From Streptomyces wedmorensis (GTDB lineage: Bacteria; Actinomycetota; Actinomycetes; Streptomycetales; Streptomycetaceae): a stretch of 15,727 nt of DNA. The stretch is taken from the NCBI RefSeq assembly GCF_000716445.1, contig NZ_JNWK01000102.1:1-15727 (forward strand), given 5' to 3'. This document shows positions 15,642 to 15,727 of this stretch, piece by piece. The notes below the pieces were generated by a model. The model was not told where the DNA came from. It worked only from the letters and a program-made list of their open reading frames with translations, and searched no databases. Position numbers and translations under genes: made by a program. Positions within the stretch are counted from its first letter, which is position 1. Each line of letters opens with the position of its first letter.

Positions 15642-15727
15642 TCAGCGTTGCAGCTCCAGTGTGAGGACGGCCTTGGCGATTGACGTCATGCGGTTGGGAC
15701 TGCATCGGGACCTGCGGAAGATCCGCC
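15642..15727 (-). CDS. Partial open frame at the right edge, unknown (possibly end of a transposase-like protein)
   Basis: The minus strand reads in from the right edge and stops with TGA at 15642-15644. The last 28 or so residues include RIFRRSRCSPNRMTSIAKAV and end LTLELQR. It is short, basic and bounded by the window edge. The style is compatible with the C-terminus of a mobile-element protein, but I do not recognise it securely and it could be chance. Confidence 0.25.
   Translation of the reverse strand, partial: RIFRRSRCSPNRMTSIAKAVLTLELQR

Overview
The window is very GC-rich. Its codons end overwhelmingly in G or C, several starts are GTG or TTG with AGGAGG-type ribosome binding sites, and the gene families are typical of Streptomyces or a close relative. 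No rRNA, tRNA, CRISPR array or clear complete mobile element was seen.

Left part (1-7109): the end of a secreted PLL/lectin-like beta-propeller protein is followed, convergently, by a minus-strand group of an FHA-domain protein (4092-4901), a secreted penicillin-acylase-family Ntn hydrolase (1429-3903) and a secreted alpha/beta esterase (219-1301). The two gaps flanking the acylase each hold a 13-16 nt tandem repeat. Divergent from the FHA gene is a one-piece ABC exporter (5219-7109) whose reading frame is broken by one extra C in a run of seven. A strong hairpin (7146-7188) closes it against the next gene.

Middle part (7210-9556): a fasciclin-domain lipoprotein, a SigK-type ECF sigma factor and its RskA-type membrane anti-sigma factor. 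The lipoprotein and sigma genes are divergent. Each has a promoter-like CCCATCC-N16-CGAA element, which fits the SigK consensus known from mycobacteria. This looks like an autoregulated, self-contained cell-envelope stress circuit homologous to sigK-rskA-mpt70/83.

Right part (9606-13911): an unusual arsenic island. A minus-strand operon encodes an ArsO-like flavin monooxygenase, an ArsI/CadI-type metalloenzyme and an MFS transporter. Divergent from it are an ArsR repressor with an N-terminal Cys-Cys pair and a phosphinothricin-acetyltransferase-like GNAT (ArsN candidate). No ArsB/Acr3 pump or ArsC reductase is present in the window, so the set looks aimed at organic or trivalent arsenicals rather than arsenate. 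The arsO-arsR intergenic region holds two aligned ~36 bp operator-like copies and four TTCGAC hexamers. A related element lies upstream of a broken ATP-grasp ligase gene (13966-15107, minus), suggesting that gene once belonged to the same regulon. The ATP-grasp gene has two single-base frameshifts, and its 3' part dissolves into a GGC/GGT-rich tract plus at least 16 perfect copies of the hexamer GTCGGC.

The last ~600 bases hold little recognisable coding sequence apart from a short partial minus-strand frame at the right edge.
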